DNA from: Verrucomicrobiales bacterium
GTDB taxonomy: Bacteria > Verrucomicrobiota > Verrucomicrobiia > Verrucomicrobiales > DEV007
DNA: 64,000 nucleotides
NCBI GenBank assembly: GCA_016795505.1
Contig: JAEUHH010000062.1
Span: 62,001 to 126,000 of the forward strand
Reading direction: 5' to 3'
A program made the position numbers and the translations under genes. Positions 1-8,536 of the stretch are shown piece after piece. The notes under the pieces were generated by a model. It ran no database searches. It had not been told where the DNA came from and saw nothing but the letters and a program-made list of their open reading frames with translations. Every line of letters starts with the position of its first letter. Position 1 is the first letter of the stretch.

Positions 1-278
1 GGAATGCTCGCATAGTAGAGCCACAACAGCGCCCCCAATGAGTGTGCCACGAGGACCGAGCCGGGGCCCGCGACGCGTAGGATGTCATGCAGTTCATCCA
101 TCCAATCGATCAGATTCGGTTGGCTTTTGTCTGGGAGCTCGGGCATGAGCACCCGGTGGCCCCGGCGATTCAGTTCGCCAGCCAGCCACTCCTGCCAGTG
201 GCCCTGGGGCGACCCATCGAGGCCATGCAAGATGACGAAGGTCGGTGCGGCAGGGTACCGTTCAAATTGCTCATTCAT
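1..278 (-). CDS. RBBP9/YdeN-type serine hydrolase (truncated by window edge)
   Basis: The minus strand is open from ATG at 278 to the window edge, giving about 92 residues that begin MNEQFERYPAAPTFVILHGL. The order HGLDGSPQGHWQEWL followed by a VLVAHSLGALLWL nucleophile elbow is the pattern of the RBBP9/YdeN family of small alpha/beta hydrolases; the Ser of AHSLG is the expected nucleophile. The Asp/His part of the triad lies beyond the window. The start codon is 2 bp from the 51-bp repeat at 281-331, whose ATCGGAAA end reads GGAAA about 5 nt before this ATG and may act as the ribosome binding site. Substrate unknown. Confidence 0.8.
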   Translation of the reverse strand, partial: MNEQFERYPAAPTFVILHGLDGSPQGHWQEWLAGELNRRGHRVLMPELPDKSQPNLIDWMDELHDILRVAGPGSVLVAHSLGALLWLYYASI

Positions 279-280
279 GG

Positions 281-331
281 TTTCCGATGAAACAGGGTGG
301 CATCTCCAATCCAACAGGGTCTGATCGGAAA
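281..331. repeat. 51-bp bipartite repeat, copy 1
   Basis: Outer ends TTTCCGAT and ATCGGAAA. Both 7-bp cores read ACAGGGT (direct arrangement). The inner CGAT/ATCG frame is degraded (ATCTCCAAT). It lies 2 bp upstream of the minus-strand hydrolase ATG at 278. Confidence 0.85.
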
Positions 332-394
332 AAGGCTCCTTAAATTGTCAATCAACCGACCGTCCCGGCTGACGATGACCGCGGCGAGAACCAA

Positions 395-424
395 GCCCGC
401 CGGAGCCTGGGGACTCCGGCGGGC
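395..424 (-). terminator. Rho-independent terminator of the sulfate-binding gene
   Basis: Perfect 11-bp stem GCCCGCCGGAG/CTCCGGCGGGC with an 8-nt loop. It lies 55 bp past the stop of the minus-strand gene ending at 480. On the minus strand the stem is followed by the weakly T-rich TTGGTTCT. Confidence 0.75.
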
Positions 425-479
425 AACCATTGCTTGTTGTTATGGTCCAACCTCGGGAAAGATCGATCGCCCTATCACC

Positions 480-1487
480 TCACGGTTTGTAGATCCGGTC
501 GAAGTAGCCCCCGTCACCAAAGTGGGTCTTCTGCGCTTTCTGCCAGCCACCGAAGATGTCCGCATCGATGGTGACGAGGTCGGTCTTCACGAAGCGCGCC
601 ACATCCCTGGGATCAGCGTGCTCCGGGCTGATGGGACGGTAGAAATGCTTCGCTGCGAGGCGTTGTCCATCAGCCGAGTAGAGGTATTCCAAGTAGGCTT
701 TGGCCCGCTCCGTGTTGCCCTTTTTCTCTGCATTCCTGTCGACCACGGTCACAGGCGGTTGGGCCAGAATGCTCAGGGAGGGGACGATGATTTCGAAGTT
801 GTCTTCGCCGAACTCCTTCAAGGCGAGGAAGGCCTCGTTTTCCCATGACAACAACACGTCACCGATCTGTCGTTGGACAAAGGTGGTCGTCGAGCCGCGC
901 GCCCCGGAATCGAGCACCGGCACGTTCTTGTAGAGCTTCGTGATATAGTCCACGACCTTCGACTCATCGCCGCCGTGGGTCTTATGCGCCCAAGCCCAGG
1001 CCGCGAGGTAATTCCAGCGGGCGCCGCCGGAGGTCTTCGGATTCGGCGTGATGATTTGCACACCTTCCTTCGTCAGATCGCCCCAGTCCCTGATGCCCTT
1101 CGGGTTGCCCTTGCGGACGAGGAAGACGATCGTGGAGGTGTAGGGTGAACTGGCGTTCGGCAATCGGCTCTGCCAGTCGGCCGGCAAAAGACCGGCCTCT
1201 GACGAAATAGCGTCGATGTCATACGCCAGCGCAAGAGTCACCACATCGGCCTGGAGGCCATCAATGACCGCGCGGGCCTGTTTGCCGGCACCGCCGTGGG
1301 ATTGGACGATGGTGATGTCCTCTCCTTTGGTGGCTTTCCAGTGTTTTGCGAAGATCTCGTTGAATTCCTGGTAGAATTCACGGGTCGGATCGTAGGAGAC
1401 GTTCAGCAGTTCGGCCGCGGCAGCGGTCCCAGCAAGAGCCAGTCCGGTGAGGATGGCGAGAGTGAGTTTCAGGTGTCGTAACTTCAT
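480..1487 (-). CDS. Sulfate/thiosulfate ABC transporter substrate-binding protein
   Basis: 335 residues. An N-terminal Sec signal ([20 protein letters not shown], cleavage after TAAAA) is followed by a Sbp/CysP-type periplasmic binding fold. Family motifs seen are [17 protein letters not shown] near the mature N-terminus, [41 protein letters not shown] and ENEAFLAL. It should bind sulfate or thiosulfate in the periplasm for import. The start at 1487 is chosen because the signal peptide begins there; an in-frame start at 1538 would only add an unrelated leader. It lies 57 bp downstream of the porin gene on the same strand, probably in one operon. No CysT/CysW permease or CysA ATPase is in the window, so they must be elsewhere. 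Confidence 0.92.
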   Translation of the reverse strand: MKLRHLKLTLAILTGLALAGTAAAAELLNVSYDPTREFYQEFNEIFAKHWKATKGEDITIVQSHGGAGKQARAVIDGLQADVVTLALAYDIDAISSEAGLLPADWQSRLPNASSPYTSTIVFLVRKGNPKGIRDWGDLTKEGVQIITPNPKTSGGARWNYLAAWAWAHKTHGGDESKVVDYITKLYKNVPVLDSGARGSTTTFVQRQIGDVLLSWENEAFLALKEFGEDNFEIIVPSLSILAQPPVTVVDRNAEKKGNTERAKAYLEYLYSADGQRLAAKHFYRPISPEHADPRDVARFVKTDLVTIDADIFGGWQKAQKTHFGDGGYFDRIYKP

Positions 1488-1544
1488 TGGGTTCTTATGG
1501 TTTTGGTTTGGCTTTTGGTTTGTTGAGAAAAGCAGCAATTGAGA

Positions 1545-2762
1545 TCAAAAGGACAGGCGCACGCCGGTCAGGTAGGTCCAGCCATCGAAGTCGCCGCCAT
1601 TCCCGCCGCCATCGATGTCGGCGTATTCGGCCCCGGCGAGCAGCTTCAGCTTGTCGCCGTGGATGAAGTACTGGGTGCCGAGATAGAAGGCGTTGTAGGT
1701 CTCGCCCCGCCCGCTGCCGGTCAGAGAGGGCGCGCGGCGTTCGTAACGCGACTGGGCCTGGACAGAATCCGGACCGTCTCCCAAAGAGAATGAATAGCGG
1801 CCCACCAGCTGGAGCTTCTCGGGAATCAGGTCATAGGTGGGCTGGAGAAAGAACCCCGCCGCATTGGCGGAGAAACCGGTGCCGGCGAAGACCTCACTGA
1901 CAAAGCTCCAGCGCCCGTCCTGCAGCCACAGCGTGGTGGAGAACAGGTTTTCATAACGGTTCAGCACCGTGCTGTTCGGTTCAATTTCGCTGCGCAGGTA
2001 GTCGAAGCGCCACTCCGCCCTGTCGAGAGACACGGACTCCTTGAAGTCGTATCCGAAACCGACACCGTAGCCGATTCCTGCATCAAGCTGCCCGAACTCC
2101 AGGCTGGCTTCATTCGAGTAAATCCCGGTTTGGTAGAGCCAGTTTCCGACCTTTCCGTCAATCACGATTCCGAGGGTCCGGTCCACCCGCAGTTGGTTGA
2201 AGATCTGGGAACGCTCGAAAGTCGGCTGATCGTTGGTCGACTGGAGCCAGTCGTAGTAGCCAATCTGCGGCTTCTGTTTGCCGACGGTGAGACTGAAGGC
2301 GGGATCGGGCGACCATTTCACGTAGAAATCGACGATTCCGTTGTAAACGGGGTCGAATCCATCCGCCCCCTGCACATCGCCCCGGAAGGCAAAGTCCTTG
2401 AGGAACTTGATGTCGAACCCGATCCGGGAGCGGCGATCCTCCCAGCCGTTTTCGTCACCCTGTGAAGATTCGAGCCGATGATATTGTCCCTGGTAACGGC
2501 CCCGGAGCTTGATCTCCTGGATGTAGGGGTTGTCTTTGTCCTTGTAGAGACTGGCGAGGGACCAGATCTCGTCATAGATGGAAGAGTCCGTCTTGGCGGC
2601 GTCCTCAATGGTGTCTTTTGGGGGGAGCGGGTCTCCGGCCAGCGCCGGAATGGCCGCCAGCAGAGCCAGAGAAGTTCCAGTGATTCGACGGCCCCAATCC
2701 AGGGCACGATGGTTTTCAAACTTTTGGCCGAGGCCGTGAGACAGGTACGCAATACGTTTCAT
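1545..2762 (-). CDS. Outer-membrane porin, phosphate-selective O/P-like
   Basis: 405 residues. An N-terminal signal region (hydrophobic TGTSLALLAAIPALAG near residues 29-43) precedes a beta-barrel with alternating aromatic strands and a terminal aromatic residue (LTGVRLSF), typical of Bam substrates. Segments such as KLRGRYQGQYHRL, RRSRIGFDIKFLKDFAFRGDVQ and TVGKQKPQIGYYDW resemble the Porin_O_P family. It probably lets anions cross the outer membrane. Its position upstream of a sulfate-binding protein and downstream of a YezD-like gene suggests sulfate rather than phosphate as the physiological solute; that part is inference. Confidence 0.78.
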   Translation of the reverse strand: MKRIAYLSHGLGQKFENHRALDWGRRITGTSLALLAAIPALAGDPLPPKDTIEDAAKTDSSIYDEIWSLASLYKDKDNPYIQEIKLRGRYQGQYHRLESSQGDENGWEDRRSRIGFDIKFLKDFAFRGDVQGADGFDPVYNGIVDFYVKWSPDPAFSLTVGKQKPQIGYYDWLQSTNDQPTFERSQIFNQLRVDRTLGIVIDGKVGNWLYQTGIYSNEASLEFGQLDAGIGYGVGFGYDFKESVSLDRAEWRFDYLRSEIEPNSTVLNRYENLFSTTLWLQDGRWSFVSEVFAGTGFSANAAGFFLQPTYDLIPEKLQLVGRYSFSLGDGPDSVQAQSRYERRAPSLTGSGRGETYNAFYLGTQYFIHGDKLKLLAGAEYADIDGGGNGGDFDGWTYLTGVRLSF

Positions 2763-2888
2763 GGTTGAGTGGATTCGTTCGGTTTGAATCCGTCTCTCCG
2801 GTGGTTCCGGTCGATTCAGACAGGTGATTTCGTCAATCGGGCCTCCGCGAGCGGCGGTCGGCGAAAATGGAAACTGAGGGGGTGGCCG

Positions 2889-3098
2889 TCACCGACCACC
2901 AACATCGGGCCTGGCGGATGACCGCCTGGCTCCGGGCAATTCGTGCGACAGCCGGATCTTTTCCGTACTCTCGATCTGTGTGATGCGCCCTTCGTGCACG
3001 GTGATCTGAATCGAACCGAATCGGATCGAAGCGATCTTCTGTTCCAGCAACCCCACCCATTGGGTGAAGTCCGGAACGGAACTGTCAGGAAGACTCAT
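2889..3098 (-). CDS. YezD-like (DUF2292) small protein
   Basis: 69 residues from ATG at 3098. The core FTQWVGLLEQKIASIRFGSI and ITVHEGRITQIESTEKIRL matches the YezD/DUF2292 pattern (RFGs-hydrophobic-HdGrvvQIertEKiR). Such proteins of about 60 residues often sit beside sulfate-assimilation genes and have no established biochemical role. The C-terminal 20 residues are basic and not conserved in the family pattern as I know it. An in-frame TTG at 3113 would add five residues. The gene heads the minus-strand group yezD-like, porin, sulfate-binding protein. The sequence just upstream (3099-3150) is markedly AT-rich and probably holds the promoter. Confidence 0.75.
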   Translation of the reverse strand: MSLPDSSVPDFTQWVGLLEQKIASIRFGSIQITVHEGRITQIESTEKIRLSHELPGARRSSARPDVGGR

Positions 3099-3185
3099 TG
3101 GTAAATCTATCAACTTTTAATGTAGAGTAATCAAGTAGAAATTAAAATATTTTTGCCACCGCTCCTCTTGGGTGTCCGAAAACGA

Positions 3186-4370
3186 TCAGAACCCCGTCCG
3201 TTTCCCGATCTCCACGGCATCCAGCACCGCCCCGGCCAGGCTCTTGATTTCGACCCGCATCGTCGGCCGACCAGCCTCCAGGGTAATGAGCAGATAGCCA
3301 TCCTCGCGGGCGTGGAAGCGGGAGCGCGGGTCGAGATAGAGATCGCCATCGCCTTTGAGACAGGTGTTGAAGACGGGCAGGCCGCCAGCCAACTCGGCCC
3401 TTTCCGAAAAATAGCCGAAGCCGGTGATCAGGGCGCTGCCGCGCTGGAACTCCCGCTGCCAGGCGCCCTTGGTCAAACCGGCGAGCTGGGTCTGCTTTTC
3501 GTTCATCAGTGTCAGGACAAAACCCGCTTGCAGGTCCCGCATCGTGGCGGCATACCAGCGAAACTGCTCGGAATCCTCCTGCCAGGCATGGCAGGTCTGC
3601 CAGGTGGTGCCGTGGTCCTGGATGTGATTCAAGTCCAGCGCGACCAGAGCGAGATCGAAGGCGGGCAGGGTGAAGCGCCATTTCCACTCGTCACCCGGCA
3701 GGGCGAAAAATTCCCGATAGGCGGTCGCCTCGACATCATAGACCGGCTCGGCAGGCGGCTTCGGCCCGCGGGGACGGATCTCGCGGTCGTGGTTTCCCAG
3801 GATGGGAAGAAAGGGCAGCGAGCGAAAGATCTCCGGGTGTGCGTCGATGAGGGCGGCGAAGGCCTTCGTTCCCTCGCGGCCCTTGCCATGGAGGTCCGGC
3901 ACGTTGTCGCCTCCGGTGAGAAGGAGATGGGGGTCGTCCCGCAGCAGGGCGGAAAAATCCCGGCCCGGCGCAAAGCCCCAGTCCGCCACCACGGCGATGC
4001 GCAGGGTGTCGGTGGGATGGCACTTTACCCGATGCACGGCGGAGACCTGATCGCCATCGCCGACACGGTAATACAGGTGCCCCGCGCCGGGCGGGAACGG
4101 GATGCGAACGTGATGGCGGGTGGCGAGTCCGGCGACCTCCACGCGCTGGGTCGGATCGGGCTCCGAGCCATGGGTCACGACGGAAGGCGACGGCGCGTCG
4201 GTTTCCCAATTGACTGTCAGTGTCGCGGGCGTCTCCTCCTCGTGAGACAGCCAGATGCGCTCGATCGGAGCCGCGGAGGCGCCGACGGAGAGCCACAGCC
4301 AGAAAAAAACCCACCGCATGATCGGTGCCGAGCGAATCTGGGATAGTTTGGCGGCGGAGAGCGGTGACAT
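3186..4370 (-). CDS. Secreted metallophosphoesterase, purple-acid-phosphatase-like
   Basis: Calcineurin-like metallophosphoesterase with motifs DWGFAPGRD, GGDNVPD and GNHD. They lie about 113, 136 and 175 residues after the internal Met at 4319. They are preceded by a roughly 90-residue fibronectin-like domain (IWLSHEEETPATLTVNWET) as in purple acid phosphatases. The start is uncertain: ATG 4370 gives 394 residues, but ATG 4319 gives a clean signal peptide (MRWVFFWLWLSVGASA) and may be the true start. The late histidine motifs (VTH, GHxH) are not obvious, so activity is not assured. It follows a second metallophosphoesterase by 15 bp on the same strand, suggesting co-transcription for phosphate or phosphoester scavenging. 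Confidence 0.82.
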   Translation of the reverse strand: MSPLSAAKLSQIRSAPIMRWVFFWLWLSVGASAAPIERIWLSHEEETPATLTVNWETDAPSPSVVTHGSEPDPTQRVEVAGLATRHHVRIPFPPGAGHLYYRVGDGDQVSAVHRVKCHPTDTLRIAVVADWGFAPGRDFSALLRDDPHLLLTGGDNVPDLHGKGREGTKAFAALIDAHPEIFRSLPFLPILGNHDREIRPRGPKPPAEPVYDVEATAYREFFALPGDEWKWRFTLPAFDLALVALDLNHIQDHGTTWQTCHAWQEDSEQFRWYAATMRDLQAGFVLTLMNEKQTQLAGLTKGAWQREFQRGSALITGFGYFSERAELAGGLPVFNTCLKGDGDLYLDPRSRFHAREDGYLLITLEAGRPTMRVEIKSLAGAVLDAVEIGKRTGF

Positions 4371-4385
4371 GCGGTCGGACAAGTG

Positions 4386-5333
4386 TCAGTGGCGAACCTT
4401 CCAATCGAAGGAGTGGTAGGTGAAATCGAAGCTGCCGTCCGGCCGGCATTCGACCAGGCCGAAGCCCTCGGGGTTGCCATGGACCGGACCCTTCCACCAG
4501 AGACCGGAGACGGCGCCGCCCTGAATGTAACGGGTGCGACCCAACTCGATCGTCTCCAGCACATGGCCGTGGCCCGACAGCACCAGCTTCACATTGTGCG
4601 CCTCGAGCAGGCGGCGGAACTCGAAGACATTGGCCACCAGCGCCTTCGCGTCGAGGTGAAAAGCCGGCCCCTTGATGACCTGATGCCACACGGAGTAAAA
4701 CGGGATGTGGGTGACGAGGATGATGGGAGTCGTTCGACCCGTCTTCGCGAGATCGGCCTCCAGCCAGGCGAGTTGGTCGTCGTCGATGCGGCCGACATAG
4801 TCTCCGGTGGCCGCGTCGCGCCCGATCGAGTCGAGGAGCACGAAATGCCAGCCCCCGTGGTCGAAACTGCGATAGGTCCGCCCCTGGCCGTAGCGGTCGG
4901 CGAAGATCTTCTTGCCATAGTCCTGCTCACCGGGATCGACCACCGCCTTGGACGACCAGCCGACCACGTCGTGGTTCCCGATCGTGTGATGGGCCGGGAT
5001 GGCGAGGCCCTTCAGCCCTTCGTCGAAGAGGCTCCACTCCAGTCGCGCCCGGTCGATCCCGACCTCCAGCGCGTCCATGATCAGGTCTCCGCCGGTAATG
5101 AGAAAGTCCGCCTTCGTCTCCGGCGCGGCCGCCACGGCATTCATTCTGGCGACACACTGCTTCCAGCCATCGATGCCGCCCCGTTCCGGCTGCACGTGGA
5201 TATCCGTGCCGAAGAGAAACCGGAAGGGCGCCGATCCCGCCGCTGCGGCCGGTTCAGGCTGCGCCGCTGACAGTGACCGGGAAGCCAGCCCGGTCGCGCC
5301 GGCGGCGAGGTGGAGGAGCTTGCGTCGATTCAT
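4386..5333 (-). CDS. Tat-exported metallophosphoesterase
   Basis: 315 residues. The N-terminus MNRRKLLHLAAGATGLASRS carries a twin-arginine motif, so export as a folded metalloenzyme is expected. The full calcineurin-like motif set is visible: GTDIHV (D44, H46), GGDLIMD (81-87), GNHD (119-122), VTHIPF and SGHGH. This is a class III phosphodiesterase/phosphatase fold with a dinuclear metal centre; the substrate cannot be read from sequence. ATG 5333 is preferred to the adjacent in-frame GTG 5336. It is upstream of a second metallophosphoesterase and divergent from a glycerophosphodiesterase, which together suggest a phosphoester-degrading neighbourhood. Confidence 0.9.
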   Translation of the reverse strand: MNRRKLLHLAAGATGLASRSLSAAQPEPAAAAGSAPFRFLFGTDIHVQPERGGIDGWKQCVARMNAVAAAPETKADFLITGGDLIMDALEVGIDRARLEWSLFDEGLKGLAIPAHHTIGNHDVVGWSSKAVVDPGEQDYGKKIFADRYGQGRTYRSFDHGGWHFVLLDSIGRDAATGDYVGRIDDDQLAWLEADLAKTGRTTPIILVTHIPFYSVWHQVIKGPAFHLDAKALVANVFEFRRLLEAHNVKLVLSGHGHVLETIELGRTRYIQGGAVSGLWWKGPVHGNPEGFGLVECRPDGSFDFTYHSFDWKVRH

Positions 5334-5505
5334 CACCCGGCCAAGTTGGGCGGCCGAGGGAGTTTTTCAAGGAGAGGCCCCGGCTTGATGACGTTCCTCT
5401 GGCCGAGTCCAGTCACCGATCGCGTGATTGGGAAAGGGTCGCCAAGGATCCGCTTTTGACCTATTGAATGCGATCAGCCTCCCGATTTCCCCACCCCCGA
5501 CCGAC

Positions 5506-6315
5506 ATGCCCGCCCTGCGTTCCCTCGCCGCCACCATCGTCCTGATGGTCCTGTCCCCGGTCCTCGGCTCAGACTACGGCGGGGTGAAGGTGATCGCCCA
5601 CCGCGGAGCCGGCTTCGAATACGACGAAAACACCGTGGAAGCCTGCCGGCAGAGCTACGAACGGGGCATTCGGGGCTACGAGGTCGACATCCGCCGGACC
5701 CGCGACGGCCATCTCGTTCTCATGCACGATGCCGACGTGTCGCGGACCACCGGCGGCACGGGCAAGGTCGAAGAGATGACGCTCGCCGAAGTCGCCGCAC
5801 TGAGGACCACGGGCAAGGGCGCACCCGTGCCGTCGATCGAGGACCTGTTCACCTATTTCAAGGACAAGCCCGACGTCTACCTCATGCTGGAGATGAAGAC
5901 GACCGACACGGCGGCCTACCCGGACGAGGAGATCGAGTCCTATTGCCGCCAGCTCCACGACACCGCGCAGCGTCTCCTGCCGCCGGGCACCTACTGCTTC
6001 ATTTCGTTCGACCGGCGTGCCCTCGCCGCGATTCACCGCATCGATGCCGAATCCTTCACCGGCTACCTCAGCAGCTCGGCCCCGACCGACGCGATGATCG
6101 CCGAGGCGAAGGCGCTCGGCTGTGGTCGCCTGTCCGTGCCGATCGAGACGACCCCGCGCCAGATGGCCCGCAAGATCCAGGAAGCCGGTCTCCAGCTTTC
6201 CCTCTACCCGATCCGCCGGAAAGAAGACGCCGACCTCGCCGTGCTCTGGGGCGCCAGCATCATCTGCACCGACACCCCGAGCGAACTGCTGGGGAAGCCG
6301 GCTGGGGGACAGTGA
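5506..6315 (+). CDS. Glycerophosphodiester phosphodiesterase
   Basis: 269 residues, exported: signal peptide about residues 1-22 (MPALRSLAATIVLMVLSPVL). The GDPD TIM-barrel motifs are present: AHRGAG (H32, R33), ENT at 41-43, YEVDIRRT (E59, D61), LMHD (H74), and LMLEMK for the later acidic strand. It would hydrolyse glycerophosphodiesters to glycerol-3-phosphate and an alcohol. The in-frame start at 5428 is rejected because the signal peptide begins at 5506. The stop codon is followed after 1 bp by a 51-bp repeat. Confidence 0.9.
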   Translation: MPALRSLAATIVLMVLSPVLGSDYGGVKVIAHRGAGFEYDENTVEACRQSYERGIRGYEVDIRRTRDGHLVLMHDADVSRTTGGTGKVEEMTLAEVAALRTTGKGAPVPSIEDLFTYFKDKPDVYLMLEMKTTDTAAYPDEEIESYCRQLHDTAQRLLPPGTYCFISFDRRALAAIHRIDAESFTGYLSSSAPTDAMIAEAKALGCGRLSVPIETTPRQMARKIQEAGLQLSLYPIRRKEDADLAVLWGASIICTDTPSELLGKPAGGQ

Positions 6316-6316
6316 A

Positions 6317-6367
6317 TTTCCGATCAGACAGGGTCTGATCGGAGATCAGACCCTGTCTGATCGGGAG
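6317..6367. repeat. 51-bp bipartite repeat, copy 2
   Basis: Modules read CGAT-CAG-ACAGGGT-CTG-ATCG and GAT-CAG-ACCCTGT-CTG-ATCG, so the two cores are in opposite orientation. The right end is GGGAG instead of GGAAA. It starts 1 bp after the stop codon of the glycerophosphodiesterase gene. Confidence 0.9.
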
Positions 6368-6524
6368 CCACCCCACACCGGAAGCAGCCCTCACAGGGGC
6401 CTCTGGAAAGCGAGATCTCGGGACACTGCATTCTTGCGCCGGAAACCGGCAGTTGTATCCTTGTACTCGTTCAGTATGCCGATACACGAAAATACCCCAG
6501 ACCCCCGGTGCTGATCGGACTTGC

Positions 6525-7745
6525 ATGAAGTTGCTATCGTTGTCCGTTCTCTCCTTGGGAGCGTTCTGCCTTTGCCAGGCGGCCCGGGCCGATGGAATCC
6601 TCGATCAAGTCGAGGAGTCTTTGACCTTCGGGCTCTTCGACGATGCTTTTTCCCTGCATTTCAGCGCCCTGGGGGACATCGAGGGCTACGTCTTTGACGG
6701 CGCCACCCCGGGTCTGCTCTACACGGACAATGACGCACTTTTTAATCCGCGGCTGACGCTTTTCGCAGATGCCCAGGCGGGACCACATCTCTACGGGTTT
6801 GTCCAAGCGCGGCTCGACCGGGGCTTTGATCCCAGTGATGAAAATGGGGAGATGAGGATCGACGAGTACGCTCTCCGATTCACGCCCTGGGAGGATGGGC
6901 GCCTTCACATCCAGGCTGGGCAGTTTGGCACGGTGGTGGGCAACTGGGTGCCGAGGCATCTCTCCTGGGACAATCCGTTCATTACCGCCCCCGGACCCTA
7001 TGAACACCAGACCGGGATCTTCGAGGGAGAGGCGCCGGAGTCCAGATCCGAGTTTCTCAGTCATGCCGACGAGGAGGACTACGATTACAGTCCCATTATC
7101 TGGGGACCCAGCTACACCAGCGGTCTTTCCGTCTCCGGTCAGGTCGACAAAGTGACTTACGCAGTCGAATTGAAAAACGCCTCCCTGGCCTCCCGACCCG
7201 ACTCCTGGTCAGTCACCAGCGCCGACTTTGACCATCCCACCGTGGGAGGGCGCCTGGGGCTGCGGCCCAACCATTCGTGGGATATCGGCACGTCTTTCAG
7301 CGACGGAGCCTATTTGAGGCCGGAGGCGGCTCCCACGCTCCCCGAGGGCCGCGGCATCGGCGATTATCACCAGACACTCATCGGCCAGGACGTCAGCTAC
7401 TCCTGGCATCATTTGCAGATCTGGGCCGAGTTTTTCCACTCCCGGTTTGAGGTGCCCCGCGTGGGAGATGCCGACACGATCGCTTACTATGTCGAGGCAA
7501 AATACCGGTTTTCGCCCGAGCTTTATGCGGCGGCACGGTGGAATCAGCAGTTTTTCGAGAGTTTTCCAGACGATGGCGGAGTGAGCCGTGACTGGGGCTC
7601 GGACATGTGGCGCGGCGACCTCTCGATCGGTTATCGGTTCACCGCCCACACTCAATTGAAAATCCAGTACAGCCTCATGAATCAGACTTCCTCCGCAGAT
7701 CCCTGCAGCCATCTGATCGCCACGCAATTCACCACCCGGTTTTAG
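6525..7745 (+). CDS. Outer-membrane beta-barrel protein (porin-like)
   Basis: 406 residues with a signal peptide (MKLLSLSVLSLGAFCLCQAARA). The mature part alternates hydrophobic and polar residues, is rich in aromatics and acidic turns, and ends in IATQFTTRF with a C-terminal Phe, all consistent with an outer-membrane barrel. I do not recognise a specific family. The segment PRLTLFADAQAGPHLYGFVQARLD and a later DYHQTLIGQDVSYSW are porin-like. It is followed after 61 bp by an OmpR-type regulator, a cupredoxin and a histidine kinase on the same strand, which may control it. The start at 6525 begins the signal peptide; the longer frame from 6453 is not supported. Confidence 0.75.
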   Translation: MKLLSLSVLSLGAFCLCQAARADGILDQVEESLTFGLFDDAFSLHFSALGDIEGYVFDGATPGLLYTDNDALFNPRLTLFADAQAGPHLYGFVQARLDRGFDPSDENGEMRIDEYALRFTPWEDGRLHIQAGQFGTVVGNWVPRHLSWDNPFITAPGPYEHQTGIFEGEAPESRSEFLSHADEEDYDYSPIIWGPSYTSGLSVSGQVDKVTYAVELKNASLASRPDSWSVTSADFDHPTVGGRLGLRPNHSWDIGTSFSDGAYLRPEAAPTLPEGRGIGDYHQTLIGQDVSYSWHHLQIWAEFFHSRFEVPRVGDADTIAYYVEAKYRFSPELYAAARWNQQFFESFPDDGGVSRDWGSDMWRGDLSIGYRFTAHTQLKIQYSLMNQTSSADPCSHLIATQFTTRF

Positions 7746-7806
7746 GATTCCCCCGGGGCAAACCGGGTGGGAACTCCGAACACCAGCAGACCTGAAGTAA
7801 AGTGCC

Positions 7807-8484
7807 ATGCGGATCCTGGTAGTCGAAGACGAGGCCCAGTTGGCCCGACACTTGACCCGCTCCCTCAGCCGGCACGGGCACGAGGCCACCGCGATCCACG
7901 ATGGCGCGGAAGGGCTTTCCGCCGCTCTGGCGAATCCTCCCGATCTTATCATTCTGGATCTGAACCTGCCCGGTCTCGACGGATGGTCCCTGCTCAAAGG
8001 ACTTCAGGAATCCAAATGTCCCTCCCGCGTGCTCATCTTGACGGCCCGGGGAGAGATCGAAAACCGGGTGAAGGGACTGAACGCCGGTGCGGATGATTAC
8101 TTGTCCAAGCCATTCTCGATGGACGAACTGATCGCCCGGGTCGAGGCCCTCGGCCGGCGCGGCGCCACTCCGACGGCGGCCGATCTCCTGGAGGTGGCAG
8201 ACCTCCATCTGGATGTCCATCATCGGAGGGTCAGTCGGGGAGGAACCACGATCCCGCTGTCGCCCCGGGAGTTTGAAGTCCTTCAGGTCCTCATGGAGGA
8301 GCCGGGCCGAGTATTTTCGCGAACCGAATTGAGCAAGCGAGTCTGGCACCGCGATCATGATTACGACACCAGGACGGTGGAGATCTTCATTACCCGATTG
8401 CGAAAAAAGCTCGACTCAGGCTTTGATCTACCGCTTATCCAGACCATCCGGGGAGTGGGATACACCATCAAGACTCCCAAATAG
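7807..8484 (+). CDS. OmpR-family response regulator
   Basis: 225 residues. The N-terminal receiver has VVEDE at 5-9, the phospho-acceptor D51 in ILDLNLPGLDG, LTARGE at the Thr position and LSKPF with the conserved Lys. The C-terminal winged helix (about 130-220) ends in RTVEIFITRLRKKLD and IRGVGYTI, diagnostic of the OmpR/PhoB class. The partner kinase is most likely the product at 9184, with a secreted cupredoxin gene between the two. Targets are unknown; the porin-like gene upstream and the GTAAC-N6-GTTAC palindromes near 11.0 and 14.0 kb are candidates. Confidence 0.93.
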   Translation: MRILVVEDEAQLARHLTRSLSRHGHEATAIHDGAEGLSAALANPPDLIILDLNLPGLDGWSLLKGLQESKCPSRVLILTARGEIENRVKGLNAGADDYLSKPFSMDELIARVEALGRRGATPTAADLLEVADLHLDVHHRRVSRGGTTIPLSPREFEVLQVLMEEPGRVFSRTELSKRVWHRDHDYDTRTVEIFITRLRKKLDSGFDLPLIQTIRGVGYTIKTPK

Positions 8485-8536
8485 CCTGCACCATCCCGGA
8501 CGAACCCACGACCTGTTGCCCACGCACCCCTCCGCC

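Noticed and set aside
3153-4346. 397-codon plus-strand frame
   Set aside because: Covers the same DNA as the metallophosphoesterase, whose metal motifs are on the minus strand.
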